A stretch of 64,000 bases of DNA. Origin: an uncultured Microbacteriaceae bacterium. Lineage in GTDB: Bacteria > Actinomycetota > Actinomycetes > Actinomycetales > Microbacteriaceae. Shown here one piece after another: positions 28,980-37,635 of the stretch. The translations under genes were made by a program, and so were the position numbers. The stretch is taken from contig CAIOLM010000007.1 of the NCBI GenBank assembly GCA_903859205.1, forward strand, positions 1-64,000. Direction: 5' to 3'. Numbering within the stretch: the stretch's first letter is position 1; the number at the start of each line of letters is the position of its first letter. Under the pieces are notes generated by a model. The model searched no databases, had not been told where the DNA came from, and worked only from the letters and a program-made list of their open reading frames with translations.

Positions 28980-29635
28980 CTGGGGCGCTGCGTGTTCGAC
29001 AGAAATTCGAGCGTTGCAGAGACGCGAGCGTTCTGTCCCTCGGGAATGCCCAGAGTCGAGTAAATCGCACTCAGGTGGTTGACCACCGAGTTTGGGGCAA
29101 TTTCGAGGGCTTCGGCGATGCTCTGATTCGAGAGCCCACGGGCAACCATGCGAAGCACCTCAAACTGACGGTTAGTGAGCGAAGCAACGGCGGATCCGGG
29201 TCGGGGCTTCGAACGCTGAAGGAGGGTCGGGTCGATCACGGACTCGCCGGCGGCAGTGCGAGTGATGACGTCAAGCAGTGTCTCGAGCGACCCCGATGAC
29301 GATTTGGAAAGGTAACTCCACGTTCCGCGCTCAGCGGCGGGGATGCCCAAGTACGGTTCGAGTAAATCGAGTACCGAGAGAGTGACAATCCCGAGCTCGG
29401 GATCCGAGCGCTTGAGACTCAAGCCAAGCCCAAGCCCGTTACCGTCGGGAAGCTCAATGTCGAGCAAGGCGACGTCCACCTCGCCCGGCTTCATGAGCGC
29501 ACGCGCGTCTTTGACGTTGCCCGCCTGAAACACCACGTCGATTCCGGGCACCTCAGTCAGGCTCGAGACGAGCAGGTCTCGAAAGAGCTGCTGGTCTTCA
29601 ATGACAGCAACGCGAATCGGGGATGCAGTAGGCAT
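28976..29635 (-). CDS. NarL/LuxR-type response regulator
   Basis: 219 residues. The receiver domain has the acidic pair ED at 13-14, the phospho-acceptor Asp59 in VALLDIELPDGNG and the conserved Lys in SYLSKSS. A C-terminal LuxR-type helix-turn-helix follows (LTNRQFEVLRMVARGLSNQS, about 152-171, then AEALEIAPNSVVNHL). It is convergent with, and overlaps by 4 nt, the histidine kinase gene, an unusual layout for a cognate pair. On its own promoter the reverse-strand CATAAT (29647-29642) lies 6 nt before ATG 29635, suggesting a leaderless transcript. Confidence 0.9.
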   Translation of the reverse strand: MPTASPIRVAVIEDQQLFRDLLVSSLTEVPGIDVVFQAGNVKDARALMKPGEVDVALLDIELPDGNGLGLGLSLKRSDPELGIVTLSVLDLLEPYLGIPAAERGTWSYLSKSSSGSLETLLDVITRTAAGESVIDPTLLQRSKPRPGSAVASLTNRQFEVLRMVARGLSNQSIAEALEIAPNSVVNHLSAIYSTLGIPEGQNARVSATLEFLSNTQRPS

Positions 29636-29641
29636 CTAACC

Positions 29642-29668
29642 ATTATGAGTCTGCAACCGGGGGGTTTT
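29642..29668 (-). promoter_or_regulatory. Candidate promoter and repeat upstream of the response regulator
   Basis: CATAAT on the reverse strand is the proposed -10. Just upstream an inverted repeat reads GGGTTTTACCC on the forward strand (about 29662-29672), possibly an autoregulatory site. Confidence 0.3.
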
Positions 29669-29788
29669 ACCCTAGGAACGTGCAAGTAAGGGTTTTTGCC
29701 ATTTGAGCGAGATGCTGACCTCAATATTTTGGCCAACTTTGAGATTCGTGGGTCGAAAGCATTCCAAAGACTCAAATCTTTTGATACC

Positions 29789-29835
29789 TTGAAGAAATTC
29801 GAAATTTCGAAATAATTAGAATAATTCGGAATTAT
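29789..29835 (+). promoter_or_regulatory. Promoter with two operator palindromes upstream of the VOC dioxygenase
   Basis: TTGAAG (29789-29794) and TAATTA (29813-29818) form a possible promoter with an 18-nt spacer. The spacer holds a perfect 14-bp palindrome TTCGAAATTTCGAA (29798-29811). A second perfect one, ATAATTC-G-GAATTAT (29821-29835), covers the start-site region. This layout is typical of a repressed catabolic promoter. The remainder of 29636-29788 shows nothing further. Confidence 0.6.
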
Positions 29836-29856
29836 CAGCTCAATGAGGAGTCAGGA

Positions 29857-30735
29857 ATGACCGCAGTAGGTTCTATCAGCGAAATCGGCTACACGTCGAT
29901 GCTCACCCGTGATCTCGGCGCATCCATGAAAAACGCCGCCGACATGTTTGGTCTGGTCGAAACGGACTCAAACAGCAAAAAGGCTTTCTTCACGGCTCAG
30001 AACAAGCATCACGAGGTCGTCTACGTTAAGTCGGACCGGGACGGCCTAGACCACATTGGTCTCGTTGTCCCCAACAGCGCCGAGCTGGCCGCCGTTCGCG
30101 CCAAGGTAGACGAGGGCGGTTATCCGATCGTCTCCGAGAACCCGATCGAGGACTACATCGACGAGGGCTTCGCGTTCGTCGGGCCAGAAGGCTACACCTG
30201 GCAGATTTACACCGAGAAGCTGAGCTACTCCATGCTCAAGCGAGGCACGTTGACCGCCGACCGTCTGGGGCACGTCAACATTCAGGTCGTGGATGCACCC
30301 GCTCAGGTTCGCTTTATGCAGTACGTGTTCAACATGAACCTTTCGGATGCCATTGGAAACGTTCACTTCTTCCTTCGCTGCAACACTGACCACCATGGCA
30401 TCGCGGTGTTCACAGGCGATTCCGTCAAGATGCACCACCACGCTTGGCAGGCCGGAAACATCATGGATCTTGCGCGCCTCGGAGACCGATTGGCCCGCAA
30501 GGGTGCGCGCCTGGCTTGGGGTCCCGTGCGTCACGGCGCCGGTGACAACATCGCGGTCTATTACGTCGAGCCCAACGGCGTGGTTACCGAGTACTACTGC
30601 GACATGGAAACCATTCGCGACCCCGATCGAGCGGCTCGTCACTTTGAGCCTGACGATCTCTGGTGGATCAATCAGTGGGACGGTCAAGTTCCTCCCGGAA
30701 TTCTCGACTGGGGTGTCGCGCCCGTCGGGCGCTAG
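29857..30735 (+). CDS. VOC-superfamily extradiol-dioxygenase-like protein
   Basis: 292 residues, two vicinal-oxygen-chelate modules. The C-terminal module has the three expected Fe(II) ligand contexts: LGHVNIQV (His), MHHHAWQAG (His) and VTEYYCD (Glu), plus CNTDHHGIAV, matching the type I extradiol dioxygenase active site. Expected chemistry is ring cleavage of a catechol-like substrate with O2, but a non-aromatic substrate is possible. GGAG precedes ATG 29857. It is followed after 74 nt by a FAD oxidoreductase gene with its own promoter, and its own promoter carries two palindromes. Confidence 0.78.
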   Translation: MTAVGSISEIGYTSMLTRDLGASMKNAADMFGLVETDSNSKKAFFTAQNKHHEVVYVKSDRDGLDHIGLVVPNSAELAAVRAKVDEGGYPIVSENPIEDYIDEGFAFVGPEGYTWQIYTEKLSYSMLKRGTLTADRLGHVNIQVVDAPAQVRFMQYVFNMNLSDAIGNVHFFLRCNTDHHGIAVFTGDSVKMHHHAWQAGNIMDLARLGDRLARKGARLAWGPVRHGAGDNIAVYYVEPNGVVTEYYCDMETIRDPDRAARHFEPDDLWWINQWDGQVPPGILDWGVAPVGR

Positions 30736-30739
30736 CCTC

Positions 30740-30754
30740 TCTCACTCAGTGAGA
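30740..30754. promoter_or_regulatory. 15-bp palindromic operator, site 1
   Basis: TCTCACT-C-AGTGAGA followed by ACGA. The same symmetrical core and the same ACGA flank occur at 47800-47818 upstream of the P450 gene. It lies 43 bases upstream of the -10 of the following gene. Confidence 0.65.
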
Positions 30755-30773
30755 ACGACTTGGTTCGCAGACC

Positions 30774-30810
30774 TTTTCACTCAGTAAAAAGCAACCTAGG
30801 CTGGCGCCTA
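30774..30810 (+). promoter_or_regulatory. Operator site 2 and leaderless promoter of the FAD oxidoreductase gene
   Basis: A near-palindrome TTTTCACTCAGTAAAA (30774-30789) shares TCACTCAGT with site 1, 35 bp away centre to centre. It overlaps the expected -35 region of TAGGCT (30797-30802), which lies 7 nt before ATG 30810. No Shine-Dalgarno is seen. Confidence 0.55.
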
Positions 30811-32465
30811 TGACCGATTCTTACGATGCAGTAATTGTTGGTGGCGGACACCACGCCACGATCCTCGCTCCGTACCTCGCGCGCGCGGGAATGTCTGTCG
30901 CTGTTTTTGAGCAGCACAGTTACATTGGCGGCTCGGCGTACAGCATCCCCGGACCGGTTCCAGGCGTTACCCAGAACCCCTGCGCCCACTGGACTCGCTT
31001 CTACTCGCACCCGGCCTACAAAGACTTCAACCTCAAGGCCGAGGGCCTTGAGTACGTCTTCCCCGAGGGCAACGAAGTCATGATCTTCGACGATGGCTCG
31101 TATTTCGTCGGTTACTCGTCGAACAAGGTCATTGACGACAACGGCAAGCAGGAGCCCTGGGCTGAGGGCGTGCAGCGCACCCACGACAACATCAAGGCGT
31201 TCAGCAAGCGCGACGCCGACACGTACATGCGTTTCCGTGACGCGTACGAAAAGCACGTCAAAGGCGCTTTCGGTAAGCAGCGTTTTAGTCCCCCCACTCC
31301 CTGGGGCACGCCGGATGCCCTCGAGCAGTTGCTCACCATCGAAGAGTCGATGATTGAGCCGGTGCACCAGTTCATGAGCTCGCGCCAGCTGGCGTATGAC
31401 CTGTTCGAGTCAGACGAGCTGCGCACGCTGTTTATGCGTGCCGGTGTCACCTCCACGGGTTGCTACCCCGACGATGTCATGGGACTGCAGGGCTTCGTGC
31501 ACAACCTCGCTCTCGTGCTCTCTCTCGAGCCGGCTGCAATCGCTATCGGCGGAACCGGAGAGATTTCTAAGGCGCTCGTCAAGGCCGGCGAAAAGCGTGG
31601 CGTCAAGTACTTTACGCAGTCGCGCGTTGACGAAATAGTTCAAGAGAACGGCAAGGCAACGGGCATCCGCTTGGCAGATGGCACCTTTGTGGGGGCCAAA
31701 ATCGTAGTCAGCGACCTCGGCCTGCCGCAGACGGTCTTGCAGCTACTGCGCAACGGTGAGGTTGCCGAGAAGACTCGTCACCGCCTCAAGAACATCGTGT
31801 ACGACCGCGGACAGCTGGTCTGGGCCAACGTGGTGACCAAGGAGGCCCCTGACTACGCAAGCACCGTCGGTAGCGACGAGGTCGGCCAGCAGCCACGCCT
31901 GTATTGGGGTAAGAAAGACCCCGACTGGTTCGCCACGCGCTACCAAGCACACATCATGACCGAGGGAATCTCGCCGCACATGATGATGCTGAGCTCAACC
32001 GACTCCCAGTGGGACACCACGCGTGCGCCAGAAGGTATGCACATCACTGGCATTGAAGAGTTCACTGCTCCGATTCGCATGTTCGACAAAGAGCAGCGCG
32101 CAGAACTGACGAAGGAATTCGAAAAGCGCATTCGCGCCCAGTGGCCGAAGTACGCCAAGAACATGACCGAGGACAACATCATTGCGATGCAGTTCTTCAT
32201 GCCCGAGAACGTCAACGCGTCGAAGCCCGACATGATCGAGGGCGGATACGTTGAGGGCGCGCACCTGGCCAGTCAGATGGGTCGATTCCGCCCCATCCCT
32301 GAGCTGGCAGGGTACAAGACGATCCTGCCGAACCTCTACAACTGCTCGGCGAATGTGCACGCGGGCTCGGGAATCGGCCGTGGTAGCAGCTTCAACTGCT
32401 GGCAGCAGATCGCCGCTGACCTTGGAATTGACCCACAGGCAGACCTCAACCCTGTAGCTGAGTAG
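30810..32465 (+). CDS. CrtI/phytoene-desaturase-like FAD oxidoreductase
   Basis: 551 residues. The N-terminal dinucleotide fold is AVIVGGGHHATILAPYLAR, with VFEQHSYIGGSAYS completing the FAD site. The C-terminal NCSANVHAGSGIGRGSS is the second FAD/substrate motif typical of NAD(P)-binding amine-oxidase/CrtI-like proteins. Members dehydrogenate or isomerise carotenoids, but actinobacterial relatives next to ring-cleavage or P450 genes are often catabolic. No carotenoid genes are nearby. The upstream region carries two palindromes, one matching that before the P450 gene, so it probably belongs to the same regulon and may oxidise the same type of cyclic substrate. Confidence 0.78.
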   Translation: MTDSYDAVIVGGGHHATILAPYLARAGMSVAVFEQHSYIGGSAYSIPGPVPGVTQNPCAHWTRFYSHPAYKDFNLKAEGLEYVFPEGNEVMIFDDGSYFVGYSSNKVIDDNGKQEPWAEGVQRTHDNIKAFSKRDADTYMRFRDAYEKHVKGAFGKQRFSPPTPWGTPDALEQLLTIEESMIEPVHQFMSSRQLAYDLFESDELRTLFMRAGVTSTGCYPDDVMGLQGFVHNLALVLSLEPAAIAIGGTGEISKALVKAGEKRGVKYFTQSRVDEIVQENGKATGIRLADGTFVGAKIVVSDLGLPQTVLQLLRNGEVAEKTRHRLKNIVYDRGQLVWANVVTKEAPDYASTVGSDEVGQQPRLYWGKKDPDWFATRYQAHIMTEGISPHMMMLSSTDSQWDTTRAPEGMHITGIEEFTAPIRMFDKEQRAELTKEFEKRIRAQWPKYAKNMTEDNIIAMQFFMPENVNASKPDMIEGGYVEGAHLASQMGRFRPIPELAGYKTILPNLYNCSANVHAGSGIGRGSSFNCWQQIAADLGIDPQADLNPVAE

Positions 32466-32491
32466 TCCGCGCCACCTAAGCTAGACGCACT

Positions 32492-33493
32492 ATGGATGGT
32501 GCGCTCCCGGCTTGGTTTGAAATTGGTTCGCTTGTCGTTCTCACCTTGATTTTGGTGGCCGACATCCTGATCATTTTTAAGCGCCCGCACATTCCCTCAA
32601 TGCGCGAGGCGGCCATCTGGGTCAGTGTCTATGCTGCGCTCGCTGTCATCTTCGGCCTGGCGATTTTGTTGCTCGGCGATGTGACCCACGCGAGCGAGTT
32701 TTACGCGGGTTGGCTCACCGAGTACAGCCTGAGCATCGACAACCTGTTCGTCTTCGTCATCTTGATGTCACGGTTTGCAGTGCCACGCAAGTATCAGCAA
32801 GAAGTGCTCATGGTGGGCATCATCATGGCGCTAGTTCTGAGAGGCATCTTCATCGGCGTTGGCGCCGCTCTTATCGCTAGCTTTTCGTGGATTTTCTGGA
32901 TTTTCGGCGCCTTCCTCATCTATACGGCCTTCCACCAGGCCTTCCGCTCGCACGATGATGAAGAAGAAACCGAGAACCGCCTCATTGCCGCGCTTCGCAA
33001 GCGAGTGACGATGTCGCCGGTCTACGACGGCGCCAAGATACGAACCACGTATCAGGGCAAGCGCATGTTTACGCCGATGCTCATCGTCTTTGTCGCGATT
33101 GCCATCACCGATACGATTTTTGCGTTTGACTCGATTCCGGCAATCTTCGGCATCACTACGAGCCCCTTCATCGTGTTTACAGCCAATGTTTTCGCGCTCA
33201 TGGGCCTTCGCCAGCTGTACTTCCTGCTGGGCGGACTGCTCGAAAAACTTGAGTACCTCAAGTACGGTATTGCGTTCATCCTTGCTTTCATTGGCGTCAA
33301 GCTGGTGCTTCACGCGCTGCATGAAAACACGCTCCCGTTCATCAATGGTGGTCACCACGTCGAGTGGGCGCCCGATATCCCGACATGGCTCTCGTTGCTG
33401 GTTATCGTGCTCTCGATGGCAGTCTCAACGGTTGCGAGCCTGATCAAGATGCGTCGCAGCGCAGACACCGAGAAGGCCGAGTCTGCCAAGTAG
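32492..33493 (+). CDS. TerC family membrane protein
   Basis: 333 residues with eight or nine hydrophobic helices. Conserved TerC/Alx features are present: EYSLSIDNLFVFVILMSRF near residue 75 and AITDTIFAFDSIPAIFG near 200, each with an intramembrane Asp. Relatives function in tellurite resistance or Mn2+ export and metal insertion into exported proteins. The stop codon TAG overlaps the proposed -10 of leuC. Start context is weak, with TAAGCT 9 nt upstream. Confidence 0.88.
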   Translation: MDGALPAWFEIGSLVVLTLILVADILIIFKRPHIPSMREAAIWVSVYAALAVIFGLAILLLGDVTHASEFYAGWLTEYSLSIDNLFVFVILMSRFAVPRKYQQEVLMVGIIMALVLRGIFIGVGAALIASFSWIFWIFGAFLIYTAFHQAFRSHDDEEETENRLIAALRKRVTMSPVYDGAKIRTTYQGKRMFTPMLIVFVAIAITDTIFAFDSIPAIFGITTSPFIVFTANVFALMGLRQLYFLLGGLLEKLEYLKYGIAFILAFIGVKLVLHALHENTLPFINGGHHVEWAPDIPTWLSLLVIVLSMAVSTVASLIKMRRSADTEKAESAK

Positions 33494-33503
33494 AATGGTG
33501 GGA
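33491..33503 (+). promoter_or_regulatory. Candidate leaderless promoter of leuC
   Basis: TAGAAT at 33491-33496, overlapping the stop codon of the upstream gene, lies 6 nt before ATG 33503. No Shine-Dalgarno. Confidence 0.5.
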
Positions 33504-34921
33504 TGAGCTCCCCGCGCACGCTTGCCCAAAAAGTCTGGGATGACCACCTGGTCGTCAAGGGCGAAGACGGCAACCCAGACCTCATCTACATCGACCTGCA
33601 CCTCGTGCATGAGGTCACGAGTCCTCAGGCTTTTGACGGCCTTCGTTTGGCTGGGCGACCTGTGCGTCGGCTTGATCTGACGATTGCGACCGAAGACCAC
33701 AACACCCCAACGCTCAACATCGACAAACGCATTGCTGACGACACGAGTCGCATCCAAATCGAGACTCTGCGCGAGAACGCTGAAGAGTTTGGTTTGCGTA
33801 TTCACCCCCTGGGTGACATCGAGCAGGGCATCGTCCACGTCGTTGGCCCTCAGCTCGGGCTCACCATGCCGGGCGTCACCGTTGTCTGCGGAGACTCACA
33901 CACCTCGACTCACGGCGCTTTCGGTGCGATGGGGCTAGGTATCGGAACCAGCGAAGTAGAGCATGTGCTCGCTACACAAACCCTGCCGCTCAAGCCCTTC
34001 AAGACAATGGCAATCAACGTCGAAGGCACACTTCGCCCCGGTGTTTCGGCCAAAGACATCATCTTGGCGGTCATCGCCAAAATCGGCACCAATGGTGGTC
34101 AGGGCTTTGTGCTCGAGTACCGTGGGTCGGCCATTCGGGCGCTCTCTATGGAGGGGCGCATGACGATTTGTAACATGTCTATCGAGGCCGGAGCCCGTGC
34201 CGGAATGGTCGCTCCTGACCAGACCACCTATGACTACGTCAAGGGTCGTGCACATGCACCCCAGGGTGCCGACTGGGATGCCGCCGTCGAGTACTGGAAC
34301 ACACTCGCCACTGACGAGGGCGCCACGTTTGATGCCGAGGTCTTCCTCGACGCGAGCGAGCTCGAGCCGTTCGTGACATGGGGAACTAACCCGGGTCAGG
34401 GTGTCAGCCTGAGTGATGTCGTTCCGTCGCCTGCCGACTTCGCCGATGCTGGTGAACGCTCCGCTGTCGAGCGTGCGCTCGAATACATGGATCTCACACC
34501 TGGAACCCCACTCAAAGAGGTCCCCGTTGACGCAGTCTTCATGGGTTCGTGCACCAACTCGCGCATTGAAGACCTTCGACAGTTTGCATCCGTCGTCAAG
34601 GGCCGCAAAAAGGCCGACGGTGTTCGCGTCATGGTCGTGCCCGGCTCGGCTCGCGTGCGCCTCGAGGCCGAGGCTGAGGGGCTTGACAAGATCTTCGAAG
34701 ATTTCGGTGCAGAGTGGCGCTTTGCCGGCTGCTCGATGTGCCTGGGCATGAACCCCGACCAGCTCGCACCGGGCGAGCGTTGCGCCTCGACGAGTAACCG
34801 CAACTTCGAGGGCCGCCAAGGAAAGGGTGGTCGCACCCACCTGGTTTCGCCCCTTGTTGCTGCCGCCACCGCAGTGCGCGGCACGCTCTCGAGCCCGTCT
34901 GACCTGGAAAGTGGAAACTAG
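33503..34921 (+). CDS. leuC: 3-Isopropylmalate dehydratase, large subunit
   Basis: 472 residues, aconitase superfamily. [19 protein letters not shown] and [16 protein letters not shown] contribute one iron-sulfur Cys and substrate contacts, and [19 protein letters not shown] supplies the other two Cys. It isomerises 2- to 3-isopropylmalate with LeuD in leucine synthesis. First gene of the leuC-leuD-murA-plsC-gpsA-ddl run; leuD starts 2 nt after its stop. Confidence 0.97.
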   Translation: MSSPRTLAQKVWDDHLVVKGEDGNPDLIYIDLHLVHEVTSPQAFDGLRLAGRPVRRLDLTIATEDHNTPTLNIDKRIADDTSRIQIETLRENAEEFGLRIHPLGDIEQGIVHVVGPQLGLTMPGVTVVCGDSHTSTHGAFGAMGLGIGTSEVEHVLATQTLPLKPFKTMAINVEGTLRPGVSAKDIILAVIAKIGTNGGQGFVLEYRGSAIRALSMEGRMTICNMSIEAGARAGMVAPDQTTYDYVKGRAHAPQGADWDAAVEYWNTLATDEGATFDAEVFLDASELEPFVTWGTNPGQGVSLSDVVPSPADFADAGERSAVERALEYMDLTPGTPLKEVPVDAVFMGSCTNSRIEDLRQFASVVKGRKKADGVRVMVVPGSARVRLEAEAEGLDKIFEDFGAEWRFAGCSMCLGMNPDQLAPGERCASTSNRNFEGRQGKGGRTHLVSPLVAAATAVRGTLSSPSDLESGN

Positions 34922-34923
34922 CC

Positions 34924-35526
34924 ATGGATAAGTTCACTCAGGTCACCGGCGTCGCCGTGCCTATGCGCCGCATCGCGGTCGACACCGATCAAATCATTCC
35001 GGCCGTGTTCCTCAAGAGCGTGAGCAAAACCGGATTCGAAGACGCCCTTTTTGCTAACTGGCGCAACGACCCAGAGTTCATCTTGAACCAGCCGGCATAC
35101 AAGGGTGCCCGCGTGCTCATTGCGGGCAGCGATTTTGGCACCGGTTCGTCCCGCGAGCACGCGGTCTGGGCCCTTCGCGACTACGGATTCGATGCCGTTC
35201 TGAGCCCCCGCTTCGGCGACATTTTCCGCGGCAACTCTGGCAAGCAGGGTCTGCTCACGGGTGTCATCTCAGAGGCCGATTGCGAAAAGTTGTGGGCCGC
35301 CGTCGAGGCAAACCCTGGCGTCGAAATCACCATCGACCTCGTCGAGCGTCGCGCGTTGTTGGGCGACCTCGTCGTTCCCTTCGACGTTGACGACTACACC
35401 CGCTGGCGCTTGCTCGAGGGATTGGACGACATCGCTCTCACGCTGCGCGACGAGCAAGCAATCTCCGACTTTGAGGCCAAGCGTCCGGCGTGGCTTCCTC
35501 TGACGATTCCTGCAAGGCAACAGTGA
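34924..35526 (+). CDS. leuD: 3-Isopropylmalate dehydratase, small subunit
   Basis: 200 residues, the swivel domain of the LeuCD heterodimer. [14 protein letters not shown] near the N-terminus and [17 protein letters not shown] (about residue 70) are diagnostic. Its stop overlaps the GTG start of murA (GTGA), implying coupling of an amino-acid gene to a cell-wall gene. Confidence 0.97.
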   Translation: MDKFTQVTGVAVPMRRIAVDTDQIIPAVFLKSVSKTGFEDALFANWRNDPEFILNQPAYKGARVLIAGSDFGTGSSREHAVWALRDYGFDAVLSPRFGDIFRGNSGKQGLLTGVISEADCEKLWAAVEANPGVEITIDLVERRALLGDLVVPFDVDDYTRWRLLEGLDDIALTLRDEQAISDFEAKRPAWLPLTIPARQQ

Positions 35527-36893
35527 CCGCGCTCGAGAACGATGCCCGGAACGCGGGCGCACAAGTTGGCCTCGACGCCAACACGCTGACCATTCGCGGT
35601 GGACGCCCTCTCTCGGGGCGCATCGAGATCAAGGGTGCCAAAAACCTGGTGACTAAGGCCATGGTGGCCGCACTCTTGGGTGAGTCGCCGAGCATCCTGC
35701 GCGATGTCCCGAACATCTCTGATGTTCAGGTTGTTCGTGGGCTGCTTGAGGTGCACGGTGTCAAGGTTTCCGAGGGTGACGAGCCGGGTTCACTTCGTCT
35801 CGACCCGAGCGCGGTTGAATCGGCGCACATGGTCGATATCGACGCACACGCGGGTTCGAGCCGCATTCCCATTCTTTTCTGTGGCCCGCTCTTGCACCGT
35901 TTGGGTGAGGCATTCATTCCCGATCTCGGCGGATGCCGCATCGGCGACCGCCCGATTGACTACCACCTTGAGGTGCTCGGACGCTTCGGTGCCGTTATCG
36001 AGAAGCTTCCCTCGGGTATCCGCATGTCCGCGCCTGAGGGGCTGGTCGGGGCGAAGATTGAGCTGCCGTACCCGAGCGTGGGTGCTACTGAGCAGGTGCT
36101 TCTCACGGCCGTGCGTGCAAAGGGCAAGACCGAGCTTTCGGGTGCGGCAATTGAGCCAGAAATCATGGACCTCATCAACATCTTGCAAAAGATGGGCGCC
36201 ATCATCGCCGTCGACACCGACCGCGTGATTCGCATCGAAGGTGTTGACCGCCTCGAGGGGTACTCGCACCGCGCACTGTTCGATCGCAACGAGGTTGCCA
36301 GCTGGGCTGCGGCTGCTCTGGCCACCAACGGCGACATTTTCTGTGGGGGAGCCCGTCAGCCCGAAATGACCGCGTTCTTGAACGTGTTCCGACGCGTGGG
36401 CGGCGCTTTTGAGATCGAAGATGACGGCATTCGTTTCTTCCACCCCGGTGGCGAGCTCAAGCCTGTTGTCATCGAAACCGATGTGCACCCAGGGTTCATG
36501 ACCGACTGGCAGCAGCCCCTCGTGGTCGCACTGACCAAGGCCACGGGTGTCTCAATCGTTCACGAGACGGTATACGAGCAGCGGTTCGGGTTTGTCGACG
36601 CTCTGGTCAAGATGGGCGCGAACATCCAACTGCACAGCGAGTGTCTCGGCGCCCATCACTGCCGTTTCGGCCAGCGCAACTTCTTGCACTCGGCGGTTAT
36701 TTCTGGCCCGACCGAGCTGCACGGGGCCGATATCGAGGTCCCTGACCTTCGTGGTGGCTTCTCGCACCTGATTGCCGCCCTCACGGCCGTGGGCACCTCG
36801 CGCGTAAGCAACGTGGGCATCATCAGCCGCGGTTACGAAAACTTCCTGACCAAGCTCGAACAGTTGGGCGCCGACTTCACCATCGAGAACTAG
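35523..36893 (+). CDS. murA: UDP-N-acetylglucosamine 1-carboxyvinyltransferase
   Basis: 456 residues. First committed step of peptidoglycan synthesis, transferring enolpyruvate from PEP to UDP-GlcNAc. [17 protein letters not shown] near residue 40 contains the conserved Lys-Asn, and [10 protein letters not shown] carries the fosfomycin-target Cys (about 138). The GTG at 35523 overlaps the leuD stop. A frame extension upstream exists but lies within leuD. The N-terminus is about 20 residues longer than in E. coli. Confidence 0.94.
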   Translation: MTALENDARNAGAQVGLDANTLTIRGGRPLSGRIEIKGAKNLVTKAMVAALLGESPSILRDVPNISDVQVVRGLLEVHGVKVSEGDEPGSLRLDPSAVESAHMVDIDAHAGSSRIPILFCGPLLHRLGEAFIPDLGGCRIGDRPIDYHLEVLGRFGAVIEKLPSGIRMSAPEGLVGAKIELPYPSVGATEQVLLTAVRAKGKTELSGAAIEPEIMDLINILQKMGAIIAVDTDRVIRIEGVDRLEGYSHRALFDRNEVASWAAAALATNGDIFCGGARQPEMTAFLNVFRRVGGAFEIEDDGIRFFHPGGELKPVVIETDVHPGFMTDWQQPLVVALTKATGVSIVHETVYEQRFGFVDALVKMGANIQLHSECLGAHHCRFGQRNFLHSAVISGPTELHGADIEVPDLRGGFSHLIAALTAVGTSRVSNVGIISRGYENFLTKLEQLGADFTIEN

Positions 36894-36900
36894 GTCTGCC

Positions 36901-37635
36901 ATGTTGAGTGAACGCGGTCGACCCAGCATCTTCTGGATTTTTGCCACCATTGTCATGCCCTTTGTCGGACTGTTAGTGCGCTATCGATTCCACAACCGCG
37001 AGAAGATGCCGCCCAACGGCGCTGTCATCATCGCGCCGAATCATTTCACCAACATTGACCCCGTCGTTGTTGGTCTCGGTGTCTGGTACCTCAAGCGTGC
37101 GCCGCGATTCATGGCCAAGGCCAGTATTCTGCGCGTTCCTGTGCTGGGGTGGTTGCTTCGTCTCTCGGGGCAGATTCCGGTGGAACGAGGAGGCTCGACC
37201 AAGAGCGCTCAGTCACTCAAGGCCGCTCGCGCCTTGGTCTCGAAAGGCCGTGCGCTGATTGTTTACCCAGAGGGTTCGCTCACGCGAGAGCCCAACCTGT
37301 GGCCCATGCGCGGAAAGTCTGGAGCCGTGCGCCTTGCGCTTGAGTTGAACATTCCCATTGTTCCCATCGCCCACTGGGGTACCCAAGAAGTGATGGCCAG
37401 ATACTCGAAGAAAATTAATTTTTATCCGCGCCACGACGTGCACATCTCTGTCGGTGACCCTGTCGACCTCAGTGAATTCCGGGGAAAGCCGCTCGAGGGC
37501 AAGCTGCTTGCCACTGCGACAGCCAAGGTCATGGATGAGATCACGGCATTGCTGGAAGACTTGAGAAACGAAAAGGCTCCGGCGGTACGCTGGGACCCCA
37601 GCGAAAACAACCAATCCGAAACAGGTAAATTTTGA
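36901..37635 (+). CDS. plsC: 1-Acyl-sn-glycerol-3-phosphate acyltransferase
   Basis: 244 residues with a hydrophobic N-terminal anchor (about 10-27). NHFTNID is the HX4D catalytic motif (about 47-53) and VYPEGSLTRE (about 121) the substrate-binding motif. It makes phosphatidic acid from lysophosphatidic acid. The gene overlaps gpsA by 4 nt, so two consecutive glycerolipid steps are coupled. Confidence 0.93.
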   Translation: MLSERGRPSIFWIFATIVMPFVGLLVRYRFHNREKMPPNGAVIIAPNHFTNIDPVVVGLGVWYLKRAPRFMAKASILRVPVLGWLLRLSGQIPVERGGSTKSAQSLKAARALVSKGRALIVYPEGSLTREPNLWPMRGKSGAVRLALELNIPIVPIAHWGTQEVMARYSKKINFYPRHDVHISVGDPVDLSEFRGKPLEGKLLATATAKVMDEITALLEDLRNEKAPAVRWDPSENNQSETGKF

